From CAZCFB01 sp964511535 (lineage in GTDB: Bacteria; Myxococcota_A; Polyangia; GCA-2747355; CAZCFB01), in assembly GCA_964511535.1 (NCBI GenBank), contig CAZEFW010000059.1, positions 1 to 47,266 on the forward strand: a stretch of 47,266 nucleotides of DNA, written 5' to 3'. Every line of letters begins with the position of its first letter. The stretch's first letter is position 1. A program made the position numbers and the translations under genes. Shown piece by piece: positions 1-7,499 of the stretch. Below the pieces are notes generated by a model. It was not told the origin of the DNA, ran no database searches, and saw only the letters and a program-made list of their open reading frames with translations.

Positions 1-66
1 GGCGGGGGCGGGATCGGGATCGGGATCGGGATCGGGATCGGGGTCGGGGTCGGGGTCGGGGTTGGG
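1..66. repeat. Period-6 tandem repeat (GGGATC / GGGGTC)
   Basis: About five copies of GGGATC pass into GGGGTC copies and a last GGGGTT. The array is cut by the window start, so its full length is unknown. On the minus strand one frame would read Asp-Pro repeats, but it lies just past the stop of the gene ending at 71, so I treat it as non-coding. Confidence 0.85.
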
Positions 67-70
67 GCCC

Positions 71-424
71 TCAGTCGAGGAGCTTGACGAGCTTCTTTGG
101 CATCAGGGCTTTGTAGCTCTCAATTATCCACTGCTCCAGTGTCGCGGCGTCGGGGTGGTCGTCTGGCTGGAAGCGCAGGGTGACCCAGCCATGCTTGCCC
201 GGGGACACCTGCGGATCATCCATGGCCGCGGCGTCGGCGTAGGAGTCGGTCAGCTTGAGCATGCCGTAGATGTGGTCCGGCTTTTCGCCCAGGTAGAAGA
301 AGGCCTTCTTGCCTGCTCGAAAGGCCCGGTTCACGCAGGATGTGCCCTCGGTCGCCTCGGGCAGGGCCATGGCGACGTCGCGCAGGCGGCGGCAGATGGC
401 GTTGGCGTAGATCTCGACGGCCAT
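71..424 (-). CDS. YjbR/MmcQ-family DNA-binding-like protein
   Basis: A 117-residue protein, the normal length for the small YjbR/MmcQ family (CyaY-like fold, predicted DNA binding, no established reaction). Family-like landmarks are the N-terminal helix ending in ALPEATEG, a core with AFFYLGEKPDHIYGMLKL, the PGKHGWVTLRF strand and a C-terminal helix (LEQWIIESYKAL). A clear GAGGAG lies 7 bases before the ATG. The gene is on the minus strand, downstream of the exported protein at 450-1376 but divergent in character from it. Family placement is confident; function is not known. Confidence 0.85.
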   Translation of the reverse strand: MAVEIYANAICRRLRDVAMALPEATEGTSCVNRAFRAGKKAFFYLGEKPDHIYGMLKLTDSYADAAAMDDPQVSPGKHGWVTLRFQPDDHPDAATLEQWIIESYKALMPKKLVKLLD

Positions 425-449
425 GGTGACGCTCCTCTTCTCAATCGGT

Positions 450-1376
450 TCAGGGGCTGGCAGCTGCGGCCAGCCGGGAGCCGCGGGCCTGCTTCATTCC
501 CCTGTCACGTCCCATGAAGCGGCGCAACCGCTGGCGCATGCGGCCCACCTTGACTTTGATCTTGCGCCGGGCCCTGCGGGTCTTGTGGGCCACCTTCTTC
601 TTGATCCTGCCGCCCGCCACGTAGAGGAAGTCGCGGTGCTCGAAGGCCATGCGGGCGGTGGTCAGGGCCACGAAGCCGCCCAGGGTCCAGGGGGTGGCGA
701 TGGCGCAGGCCGACGCGGCCCAGCAGGCGCCGCCGCCGATGTCCAGGCTGCCCAGGATGATGCGCTCCTTGACCCTGCCCTTGATGCCCTGGCCCAGCCG
801 CCAGACGCCCACGCCGGCCTGCAGCGCGCCGCCTGCCACGCCCAGCGCCTTGGAGGCCGGGGCGAGCCAGCCGTACTTGCCTTGCAGGGCCATGCCCATG
901 GTGGTCACGCCCTGCATGCTCCAGGCCACGCCGTGCAGCGCCTCGGCCTTCTTCTTGGCGTTCTCGGCGTGGCGGAAGTTCTGCACCGAGACATAGCCCA
1001 GCCCGATGGAGCCGATGCCGATGAACGGCCCGCCGAGGGGACCCGCGGCCCGGTACAGGTTGAAGATGCCGCCGGAACTGCCCACCAGCAGGCCGGAGGT
1101 CGAGAGGGTCTGCAGCTGGGTCCGGGCCAGGCGGATCTTCTTGGCCTGCTTGCTGATGAGCTTGACCTGCTCCTTGGTCTTTCTGTAGGTGCGGCGGGTG
1201 GCCTGGATCGGGTGGCGGATGATGCGCTTGAGCCGCTGTCCCCGGGGCAGCTGCTTGTAGCGCTGGGCCGCCAGCGCCCGGCCCGCAGCGGCCTGGGAGA
1301 AGCCCCGGTCCCCGGCCAGCGCCGCTGCCGGGAGCAGCAGGGCTGTGAGGACCAGGAGCATGACCGCGGTGCGCAT
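450..1376 (-). CDS. Exported hypothetical protein with very basic C-terminus
   Basis: I do not recognise a family. The ATG at 1376 gives 308 residues starting with a good signal peptide (MRTAVMLLVLTALLLPAAALA, then GDRG). An in-frame ATG at 1400 would add eight residues and is also possible; the frame stays open to 1544, but that extension has no signal-peptide logic. The middle contains several Gly/Ala-rich hydrophobic stretches (for example GGPFIGIGSIGLGYVSV and ALGVAGGALQAGVGVW) that could be membrane hairpins. The last ~50 residues are strongly basic (RIKKKVAHKTRRARRKIKV...). Inference: an envelope protein whose tail may contact acidic polymer or nucleic acid. Confidence 0.7.
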   Translation of the reverse strand: MRTAVMLLVLTALLLPAAALAGDRGFSQAAAGRALAAQRYKQLPRGQRLKRIIRHPIQATRRTYRKTKEQVKLISKQAKKIRLARTQLQTLSTSGLLVGSSGGIFNLYRAAGPLGGPFIGIGSIGLGYVSVQNFRHAENAKKKAEALHGVAWSMQGVTTMGMALQGKYGWLAPASKALGVAGGALQAGVGVWRLGQGIKGRVKERIILGSLDIGGGACWAASACAIATPWTLGGFVALTTARMAFEHRDFLYVAGGRIKKKVAHKTRRARRKIKVKVGRMRQRLRRFMGRDRGMKQARGSRLAAAASP

Positions 1377-1589
1377 GGCCTGCAGTTTTGCAAACTCCAT
1401 GCCTTTTGGCGGAGTTTTGAAATCATTTGGGTTTTTGGAGTCCCTGGGCGGCAAGTCGAGTTGCCGGTTGAGCCCACAGCCGTCGAGAACGCGAATGAAA
1501 GCGAGACGAAACACCGGTGCGGTGGGGCCGCAACCCTCAACCATCAGCGGTCAACTGTGAACAGATCGCGGCTGAAACCAGCCGCCTTT

Positions 1590-1781
1590 TCAGCCCTCGC
1601 CGTCCTGCTTTTTGGCCCGCGCCGCCTGCTTCTCCGGGTTGTAGAAGCAGACATCGCAGCAGCCGCCCAGATCGCACAGGCCCAGGGGGCGCAGGCAGGT
1701 GTCTTCGTCCTCGGCGGGGCGCAAGTCCTTGACGTTGACGTAGACGGGCTTGGCTGCGGCCTGGATATCGTTCTTCGGCAT
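1590..1781 (-). CDS. Small cysteine-rich cytosolic protein
   Basis: A 63-residue ORF with no signal peptide. Four cysteines are clustered in CDLGGCCDVC, with another just upstream (CLRPLGLC), suggesting a small metal-binding or zinc-ribbon-like knot. The reading frame keeps the GC-rich third-position pattern of real genes here. It is divergent from the PPK2 gene. A TACCCT -10-like hexamer sits about 10 bases before the ATG and there is no Shine-Dalgarno, so translation may be nearly leaderless. Function unknown. Confidence 0.6.
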   Translation of the reverse strand: MPKNDIQAAAKPVYVNVKDLRPAEDEDTCLRPLGLCDLGGCCDVCFYNPEKQAARAKKQDGEG

Positions 1782-1791
1782 GGTGTCGCCG

Positions 1792-1797
1792 AGGGTA
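1792..1797 (-). promoter_or_regulatory. Candidate -10 (TACCCT) for the small Cys-rich gene
   Basis: The minus strand reads TACCCT ten bases before the ATG at 1781. The same hexamer, followed by CGG, precedes the kinase gene at 3411. No convincing -35 was seen. Confidence 0.25.
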
Positions 1798-1843
1798 CCA
1801 CATGTTATTTTCAGTGGTCCCGTTCAACGCCGAGGAGGAACGC

Positions 1844-3358
1844 ATGCTGGAAAAGGTGGACCTGGACCTTGCCCTGCCCAGGGCGAAATACAAAGAGATC
1901 TTCAAGGAGCTGCAGCTGGAGCTGAACCGCCTGCAGCGGGAGACCAAGGAGGCCGGCATCCCGCTGGTGGTGGTCTTCGAGGGCTGGGAGGCGGCGGGCA
2001 AGGGGACCTGCATCAACAGGCTGGTGCAGCGGCTCGATCCGCGCGGGTTCAAGGTGCACCCGATCTCGGAGCCAACCGAGGACGAGCGGCTGCGCCCTTA
2101 CCCGTGGCGCTTCGCCATCCGCATGCCGGCCCGCGGGCGCATGGCCATCTTCGACCGCTCCTGGTACGGCCGGGTGCTGGTCAAGCGGGTGGAGGGGCTG
2201 GAGCCCGAGGCTGCCTGGCGGCGAGCGTACGACCAGATCCTGCAGTTCGAGCGGCAGCACGCCGACGACGGGGCGGTGATCGTCAAGTTCTGGCTCCACA
2301 TTCACAAGAAGGAGCAGAAGCGGCGCTTCAAGAAGATCCGCAAGGACCCCTCGCTGGCGTGGAAGGTGGGCAAGGCCGAGGAGCGCGAGCACCGCAAGTA
2401 TGACAAGTACGCAGCGGCGGTGGAGGAGATGCTTGAGCGCACCTCCACGGCGTTCGCGCCCTGGACGGTGGTGGAGGCCACCTGCGGCCGGTACGCCCGG
2501 GTCAAGGTGCTCGAGACCATCATCGACGCCCTGCGCCAGGGGCTGGACCGGGCGCGCAGCAGCAAGGTGGCCGTGGTCGCTGGCGGCGAATCGGCGGAAG
2601 CCGAGAGCGAGGCCTCCGCCGCAGAGCGGGTCACCCGCGCCGACACCCTTCTCGACCGCGTGGACCTGAGCCAAAAGCTGGATCGCGAGGAGTATCGCGC
2701 GCGGCTCAAGCCTCTGCAGCGCCGCCTGCGTCAGCTGGAGCACGAGATGTTCCTCAAGCGCCTGCCGGCGGTGGCGCTCTACGAGGGCTGGGACGCCGCA
2801 GGCAAGGGCGGCAACATCAAGCGCCTGGTGAGCCGGCTCGACCCGCGCGGCTACGAGGTGATCCCCATCGCCGCCCCGAGCAAGGAGGAGCTGGCGCACC
2901 ACTACCTGTGGCGGTTCTGGCGACAGATCCCCAAGGCGGGTCACCTGACCATCTTCGACCGCTCGTGGTACGGGCGGGTGATGGTGGAGCGGGTGGAGGG
3001 GTTCTGCAGCGAGCAGGAGTGGCGGCGGGCGTACCAGGAGATCAACGAGTTCGAGCGGCTGGTGGCGGCCTACGGCACGGTGATGGTCAAGTTCTGGATT
3101 CACATCAGCCAGGACGAGCAGCTGCGGCGGTTCAAGGAGCGGGAGGTCACCTCGCACAAGCGCTGGAAGCTCACCGACGAGGACTGGCGCAACCGGGAGA
3201 AGTACCCGGCCTACAGGGAGGCGGTGGTGGAGATGATCCAGCGCACCAGCACCACCTACGCGCCGTGGACCATCATCGCCGGCGACGACAAGTACTTCGC
3301 CCGGGTGCAGGCCCTGGAGACGGTGGTGTCCCGCCTGGAGGAGGCGCTCGAGGGCTGA
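1844..3358 (+). CDS. Two-domain polyphosphate kinase 2 (polyphosphate:AMP phosphotransferase type)
   Basis: PPK2 enzymes move phosphate between polyphosphate and nucleotides; tandem-domain members of the family are typically polyphosphate:AMP phosphotransferases, making ADP from AMP. Two full PPK2 domains are visible. Domain 1 has Walker A EGWEAAGKG (residues ~46-54) and FDRSWYGR (~103-110). Domain 2 has EGWDAAGKG (~314-322) and FDRSWYGR (~371-378). They are joined by an Ala/Glu-rich linker (~248-262). Both P-loops keep the Gly-Lys pair, so neither half looks obviously dead. The frame opens at 1802, but the ATG at 1844 has a perfect AGGAGG five bases upstream, giving 504 residues. AMP as substrate is inferred from architecture. 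Confidence 0.93.
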   Translation: MLEKVDLDLALPRAKYKEIFKELQLELNRLQRETKEAGIPLVVVFEGWEAAGKGTCINRLVQRLDPRGFKVHPISEPTEDERLRPYPWRFAIRMPARGRMAIFDRSWYGRVLVKRVEGLEPEAAWRRAYDQILQFERQHADDGAVIVKFWLHIHKKEQKRRFKKIRKDPSLAWKVGKAEEREHRKYDKYAAAVEEMLERTSTAFAPWTVVEATCGRYARVKVLETIIDALRQGLDRARSSKVAVVAGGESAEAESEASAAERVTRADTLLDRVDLSQKLDREEYRARLKPLQRRLRQLEHEMFLKRLPAVALYEGWDAAGKGGNIKRLVSRLDPRGYEVIPIAAPSKEELAHHYLWRFWRQIPKAGHLTIFDRSWYGRVMVERVEGFCSEQEWRRAYQEINEFERLVAAYGTVMVKFWIHISQDEQLRRFKEREVTSHKRWKLTDEDWRNREKYPAYREAVVEMIQRTSTTYAPWTIIAGDDKYFARVQALETVVSRLEEALEG

Positions 3359-3363
3359 AGTTA

Positions 3364-3393
3364 TTGTGAGCGGGGCGACCTTCACAGTACCCT
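3364..3393 (+). promoter_or_regulatory. Candidate sigma70-like promoter for the histidine kinase
   Basis: TTGTGA (3364-3369) and TACCCT (3388-3393) are separated by 18 bases. The implied transcript would start about ten bases before the ATG at 3411, leaving a very short leader. The gap between genes is only 52 bases. Confidence 0.35.
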
Positions 3394-3410
3394 CGGACCC
3401 TCGGTGAACC

Positions 3411-5327
3411 ATGCAACGCCACGACCTCAGTGACGCGAGGGCTCCCGGCCCAGCACCCGGCGGCTCCTGCCCGGTGACCGGGCTCTCCATTGTCCGCGAG
3501 CCCCACTGGCAGGACATGCCGCTCGGGTCGCGGTACAGCGCCAGCTTCGCCGTCATCGGTGGCCGGATCCTGTACAGCGCGCCCCGGGGCAACGCGGGCA
3601 ACTGGGGCGTGCCGCGGTTCATGGAGATGCGGGAGAAGGTCCTGCGCGAGGCCGGGCTGTGGCGCGAGCCTCACGTGGAGATCAAGGACTACGGCGAGGT
3701 GCCAGAGGACCACCCGCGGTTCGGGCGGGTTCAGTTCACCCTGGCCATGGCCGCCGAGGATCGCCGCGGGCACCTCAAGGGCTTCTACGCGTTTAACGGC
3801 CCGGCCAGCTTCGGCAGGATCCTGCGCGTGGCCAAGCGGCTGGTGCGTCACCGCGGGATCCCTGCGGATTTCGTGCCCGACTACGAGGCGGCGGTGCTGC
3901 ACGCCGTGGACCGGCTGGGGCAGCTGGACTTGCGCGTGTCCAGCGCGTGGCAGCATGAGCTGCTGTCCCGGGACGCCTGGAGCCTCGACCTGCACGGCCT
4001 GTACGCGCGCGCCGGCGTCATCGGGCGGGACATCCTGTACGCCGAGCTGCGGGGAAAGCTGCAGGTGCGGCAGGTGGACCGGGTCCACCGGCTGGGGCAG
4101 CTGGCCCTGACCGAGCCGGGGCGGTTCCCCGACGGGCAGGCGTACCGCGTCTTCAACCTGGCGCAGCTGGAGGGGGTGAGCTGGCGGGCGCGGCGGCGGT
4201 GGCTCGCGCTGGTGCGGGAGCAGCAGGCGCGCGTGTCATGCCCGCTGGTGGTGATGGTGGGCGCCAGCCGCATCCTGGGGGCGGCGGCGCGCATGAGCCG
4301 GCCCATCTTCACCGGTCCCGTTGCGCTGGCCGTGGACATGGACCACGCCCTGGAGCTGATCCTGGACCACCGGGTCAACAGCGCCATGGCCCGGCGGCGC
4401 GAGCGGGACGGGTGGCGGGTCCCGAGGGTGTTCTCCGAGGAGCAGGTGCGGAAGCAGTCGGATGACCTGCTCGACTATGTCGGGGCCATCAACTGGGACC
4501 TGCCGGGGCTGGAGCAGCCGCCCTGCGGACCGGAGCACCCGCTGCACGGGCTCTACGAGGCGGTGGCGGTGATCAAGCATGACTTCGACGCCATGGTGAA
4601 GGAGCGAGAGGAGATGCAGGCGCGAGTCTACCGGGCGGCCAAGGTGGCGTCCCTCGGCACCCTGGCGGCGGGCTTCGCGCACGAGCTGAACAACCCGCTC
4701 ACCGCGGTGCTCGGCTTCGCCCAGCGCATCCAGGAGGTGAGCCAGGAGGAGAAGTCGAGGAAGTTCGCGGCGGTGATCGAGCGGGCGGCGCGGCGCATGT
4801 CGGGCGTGGTGAGCAAGCTCGGGGAGTACAGCCGGGAGAGCGATGCGGTGGCGGTGACGCCCACGGATCTCAACGAGGCGGTGGAGCGGGTGATGGAGCT
4901 GTTGGGGCCTGTGCTGAAGCGGCAGCGCGTGGCGGTCACCCTCGACCTCGAGCAGGGCTTGCCGCCCGTGCTGGCCGACCCGGGCCACCTTCAGAGCGTG
5001 GTGCAGAACCTGCTGACCAACGCCCGGGATGCCCTGGTGGCCGCCGGGCAGAGCAATTCTGGGAACATCAAAATCAGGAGCTGGAGCTCACCTGGCTGGA
5101 GCATGTTGGCGGTGGAGGACGACGGGCCCGGCATGCCGGAGGAAGTGATGGAGCAGGCGTTCGATCCGTTCTTTACAACCAAGGAGGTGGGCAAGGGGAC
5201 CGGGCTCGGGCTGTACGTGGTGCACCGCATCGTGGACCAGTACAACGGCAACCTCACCCTGCAGTCGGACGCAGAGCAGGGCACCCGGGTGGAGATCCAG
5301 TTCCCCTCCCAGGAGGACCGGCCTTGA
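3411..5327 (+). CDS. Soluble NtrB-type sensor histidine kinase with novel N-terminal half
   Basis: A 638-residue protein with a C-terminal HATPase kinase. The H-box is AAGFAHELNNPLTAVLGF (phospho-His ~424), the N-box NLLTNARDAL (~533-542), the D-box VEDDGPGMP (~568), followed by FDPFFTTK and the G-box GKGTGLGL. This is the NtrB-like HPK4 class. No transmembrane segment is visible, so it should be cytosolic. The first ~385 residues match no domain I know. They appear to contain two copies of one module: VIGGRILYSAPRG (~48-60) against VIGRDILYAELRG (~203-215), each followed by a similar FN-containing block. No response regulator lies next to it. Its stop overlaps the start of the DUF2252 lipoprotein gene, suggesting translational coupling. 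Confidence 0.88.
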   Translation: MQRHDLSDARAPGPAPGGSCPVTGLSIVREPHWQDMPLGSRYSASFAVIGGRILYSAPRGNAGNWGVPRFMEMREKVLREAGLWREPHVEIKDYGEVPEDHPRFGRVQFTLAMAAEDRRGHLKGFYAFNGPASFGRILRVAKRLVRHRGIPADFVPDYEAAVLHAVDRLGQLDLRVSSAWQHELLSRDAWSLDLHGLYARAGVIGRDILYAELRGKLQVRQVDRVHRLGQLALTEPGRFPDGQAYRVFNLAQLEGVSWRARRRWLALVREQQARVSCPLVVMVGASRILGAAARMSRPIFTGPVALAVDMDHALELILDHRVNSAMARRRERDGWRVPRVFSEEQVRKQSDDLLDYVGAINWDLPGLEQPPCGPEHPLHGLYEAVAVIKHDFDAMVKEREEMQARVYRAAKVASLGTLAAGFAHELNNPLTAVLGFAQRIQEVSQEEKSRKFAAVIERAARRMSGVVSKLGEYSRESDAVAVTPTDLNEAVERVMELLGPVLKRQRVAVTLDLEQGLPPVLADPGHLQSVVQNLLTNARDALVAAGQSNSGNIKIRSWSSPGWSMLAVEDDGPGMPEEVMEQAFDPFFTTKEVGKGTGLGLYVVHRIVDQYNGNLTLQSDAEQGTRVEIQFPSQEDRP

Positions 5328-6568
5328 CGGGGCGTCGGCTCGTGGCCATGGCGCTTGGGCTGGTCCTGGCCAGCGGCTGCCCCGGCGGGGGCACAAAGCG
5401 GGAGGGCAGCACCGCGAAGCCGCGGGTGGCGCCGACCCCTGCGGCCAACGCGCTGTACGTGCCGCCGGAGAGCGTGGACTTCAAGGCCAACGCGGCCCTG
5501 GTGAAGCGGCTCACGGGGAGCGCCCACGGCTACTTCCGCTTCGTCAACCCGCGCTTCTGCCGCGAGGTGTGCCGCCGGTTCAAGGACGCGGTGCGCACCA
5601 TGCCGGCGCTCAATCTGCACGGCGACCCGCACCTCGAGCAGTACGCCGTGACGAGCCTGGGCAGGGGGCTCACAGACTTCGACGACTCCACCTCGGGGCC
5701 GGGCATCGTGGACCTGGTGCGCTTCGGCGTGTCGGTGCGGCTGGCTTGCCGGCAGCGCGGCTGGCAGGCGGAGACGGAGCGCGCGATGGACGCGTTCCTG
5801 GAAGGGTACCGGGCGGGCCTGCGAGACCCGGACAAGCAGAGCGCCGAGCCGCCCATGGCGGCGCGTATCCGGGCTGCGTTCAGGCGGGACCAGCAGGGGT
5901 TCTACCGCTGGGTCGAGTCGCTGATGAAGCCCCTGACCGTGGACCGCGCCGCGCTGGTGCAGGCCATGGGGCAGTACGCCGCCGAGGTGCACCGCCAGCA
6001 GCCGGAGCTGCCCGAGGGGTTCTTCACGGTCAAGAAGCTGGGCAGCCTGCAGCAGGGCGTGGGCAGCGCCCTGGACGAGAAGTACCTGCTGCGCGTGGAG
6101 GGGCCCACGGCGGCGGCGGACGACGACGTGGTGCTCGAGGCCAAGGAGGTGCGCCCGCCCAGCGGCGCCTCATGCGTGGAGCGCAGCGATCAGGACCCGT
6201 TCCGCATCATGGTGGTGCAAGCGCGGCTGGCCTACCGGCCCTACAGGTACCTCGGCTACATGCGCCGCGGTGGTCGCATGCTGTGGGTGCACGAATGGAT
6301 GGAGCTGTACAAGCAGCTCGCCCTGCACAAGCCCAAGTACCTGGCCAGCGCCGACGACCTGGTGGCGGTGGCGCGGGACGTGGGCCAGCAGCTCGGACGT
6401 GGGCACACCAACCAGGTGGCGGCGCCCCTGGGCCCGCAGCTGCGGCGTCGCCAGCTGGAGCTGGTCAAGCAGCTGGAGCCGCGCATCAAGCAAACCGTGC
6501 TCGACCTGGAGCAGCTGACCCTGGCCGCCTGGCGCCGCTTCAAGCGAGACCTGAAGCCCCCAAATTGA
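5324..6568 (+). CDS. DUF2252-family lipoprotein (kinase-like fold, apparently exported)
   Basis: The TTG at 5324 is preferred because AGGAGG lies 7 bases upstream and the resulting N-terminus is basic (MTGRRL). It overlaps the kinase stop codon by four bases. A lipobox-like LASGC puts the lipidated Cys at residue 19. The body (414 residues) fits DUF2252: NLHGDPHLEQYAV (~97-109), DFDDSTSGPGIVDLVRFG (~118-135) and YLLRVEG. DUF2252 proteins resemble aminoglycoside-phosphotransferase-type kinases and keep His/Asp motifs like a catalytic loop; their substrate is unknown. A kinase-like protein with a lipoprotein signal is odd because ATP is absent outside the cytosol. An alternative ATG at 5348 would remove the basic residues. 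Confidence 0.8.
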   Translation: MTGRRLVAMALGLVLASGCPGGGTKREGSTAKPRVAPTPAANALYVPPESVDFKANAALVKRLTGSAHGYFRFVNPRFCREVCRRFKDAVRTMPALNLHGDPHLEQYAVTSLGRGLTDFDDSTSGPGIVDLVRFGVSVRLACRQRGWQAETERAMDAFLEGYRAGLRDPDKQSAEPPMAARIRAAFRRDQQGFYRWVESLMKPLTVDRAALVQAMGQYAAEVHRQQPELPEGFFTVKKLGSLQQGVGSALDEKYLLRVEGPTAAADDDVVLEAKEVRPPSGASCVERSDQDPFRIMVVQARLAYRPYRYLGYMRRGGRMLWVHEWMELYKQLALHKPKYLASADDLVAVARDVGQQLGRGHTNQVAAPLGPQLRRRQLELVKQLEPRIKQTVLDLEQLTLAAWRRFKRDLKPPN

Positions 6569-6591
6569 GGGGACGCTTTTCAGAAGTTCAC

Positions 6592-6604
6592 AACCTCAGA
6601 GGTT
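6592..6604. repeat. Short palindrome AACCTC-A-GAGGTT
   Basis: A perfect 6-bp inverted repeat around one base, 24 bases after the DUF2252 stop and just before the octamer array. It could be a weak 3' hairpin for that gene; there is no U-tract. Confidence 0.45.
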
Positions 6605-6633
6605 CAAGACAAACGTCCTCAAAGCCAAGTCCC

Positions 6634-6680
6634 GGCATTCTGGCATTCTGGCATTCTGGCATCCTGGCAATCTGGCATTC
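6634..6680. repeat. Degenerate octamer tandem array (unit GGCATTCT)
   Basis: About six copies of GGCATTCT in phase, two of them with single changes (GGCATCCT, GGCAATCT). The array sits between convergent genes and runs straight into the hairpin at 6680-6698. Confidence 0.85.
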
Positions 6681-6698
6681 GGCGGCCGCAGGCCGCCG
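6680..6698 (-). terminator. Perfect GC hairpin at the end of the isochorismatase gene
   Basis: CGGCGGCC, loop GCA, GGCCGCCG: an 8-bp perfect stem directly after the minus-strand stop codon (6699-6701). It lacks a U-tract, so it may slow or protect the transcript rather than act as a classical terminator. It is also the right end of an octamer-plus-hairpin composite. Confidence 0.5.
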
Positions 6699-7325
6699 CT
6701 ACCCCCCGTCTTTGACCAGCTTGCTGATGGCCTTGAAGTGCGCGTGGTCCTTGGTGCGCGCCCACTCGAACGCCAGGCTCTCGAAGTTGGTGATGATGGC
6801 GCCGCACTGGCGGAAGCGCTCCAGCGCCGCCTCGTGGTACTCGGGGATGCGCCCGCCTGTGGCGTCCTGAAGCACCACCACGCGGTAGCCGCGGCGCAGC
6901 AGCTCGAGGGCTGTCTGCTGCACGCAGATGTGGGTCTCGATGCCGCAGATCACCACATCGAGGGGGCGGTCCGGCTCGCCGGGGCCGCGCGTGGACCCCA
7001 CCCGATCCGACAGGGTGGTCAGCGCCTGGACGAAGCCGCCGTCGCCGCAGCAGCCGAAGCTCGTCTTCTTGATCAGGTGAGTGTCAGTCTCGAGGTGCTC
7101 GAACCGGTCCAGCAGATCCGGATCGGTGCCACCAAGCCCTTCCGGGTACTGCTCGGTCAAGATCACCGGCACCTTGAACAGATCGGCCAGCCGCAGCAGC
7201 TGGCCCGCCCGCGCCTTGACCGCGTCATGGTTGAACGCGAGGTTGAAGATCTTGCCCTGCAGGTCGATGACGAGCAGGACGCTGTTGGAGGCTTCGCACA
7301 GGTTGGTCAGGTAGGTCGAGTCCAT
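6699..7325 (-). CDS. Isochorismatase-family cysteine hydrolase
   Basis: A 208-residue protein with the catalytic triad of the family: Asp21 in VLLVIDLQG, Lys87 in LIKKTSF, and nucleophile Cys134 in GIETHICVQQT. Family members hydrolyse amides or enol ethers (nicotinamidase, isochorismatase, N-carbamoyl hydrolases); the substrate here cannot be read from sequence. LTEQYPEGLGGT matches the YcaC/hydrolase-like subset. The ATG at 7325 has AGG five bases upstream; a GTG two codons earlier (7331) is an alternative. Cytosolic, with no signal. Neighbours do not point to a pathway, though a second family member fused to an EF-hand lies at 43336. Confidence 0.88.
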   Translation of the reverse strand: MDSTYLTNLCEASNSVLLVIDLQGKIFNLAFNHDAVKARAGQLLRLADLFKVPVILTEQYPEGLGGTDPDLLDRFEHLETDTHLIKKTSFGCCGDGGFVQALTTLSDRVGSTRGPGEPDRPLDVVICGIETHICVQQTALELLRRGYRVVVLQDATGGRIPEYHEAALERFRQCGAIITNFESLAFEWARTKDHAHFKAISKLVKDGG

Positions 7326-7352
7326 GACCACCTGTTTAGCACCATCGGGGAC

Positions 7353-7499
7353 TCACCGCATGGCGTCCTGGCAAATTCCGGCCGGCCCACGGGCCACCAC
7401 CTGGCTCCCCCCCGGTTCTTCGGACAGCGCCGTGAGCAGCCCGAAGGAGCCCACCAGAAAAAGGGTCGCCAGGGCCACGGTACACAGGATTCTCAGCAT
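7353..7499 (-). CDS. 48-residue exported or membrane-anchored peptide
   Basis: Starting at 7499 the frame encodes MLRILCTVALATLFLVGSFGLL followed by a short polar tail (ALSEEPGG...CQDAMR). This is a single hydrophobic helix or uncleaved signal with one Cys in the N-terminal part and one near the C-terminus. A strong GGAGGT lies six bases before the ATG, which is the main support. The frame is open further upstream to 7553, but that extension lacks a ribosome site. It is divergent from the purine operon and 27 bases upstream of the hydrolase gene, with which it may be co-transcribed. No family recognised. Confidence 0.55.
   Translation of the reverse strand: MLRILCTVALATLFLVGSFGLLTALSEEPGGSQVVARGPAGICQDAMR

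Noticed and set aside
6680..6698. Rho-independent terminator
   Set aside because: The stem is strong, but no T-run follows on either strand; it is reported only as a possible 3' hairpin.
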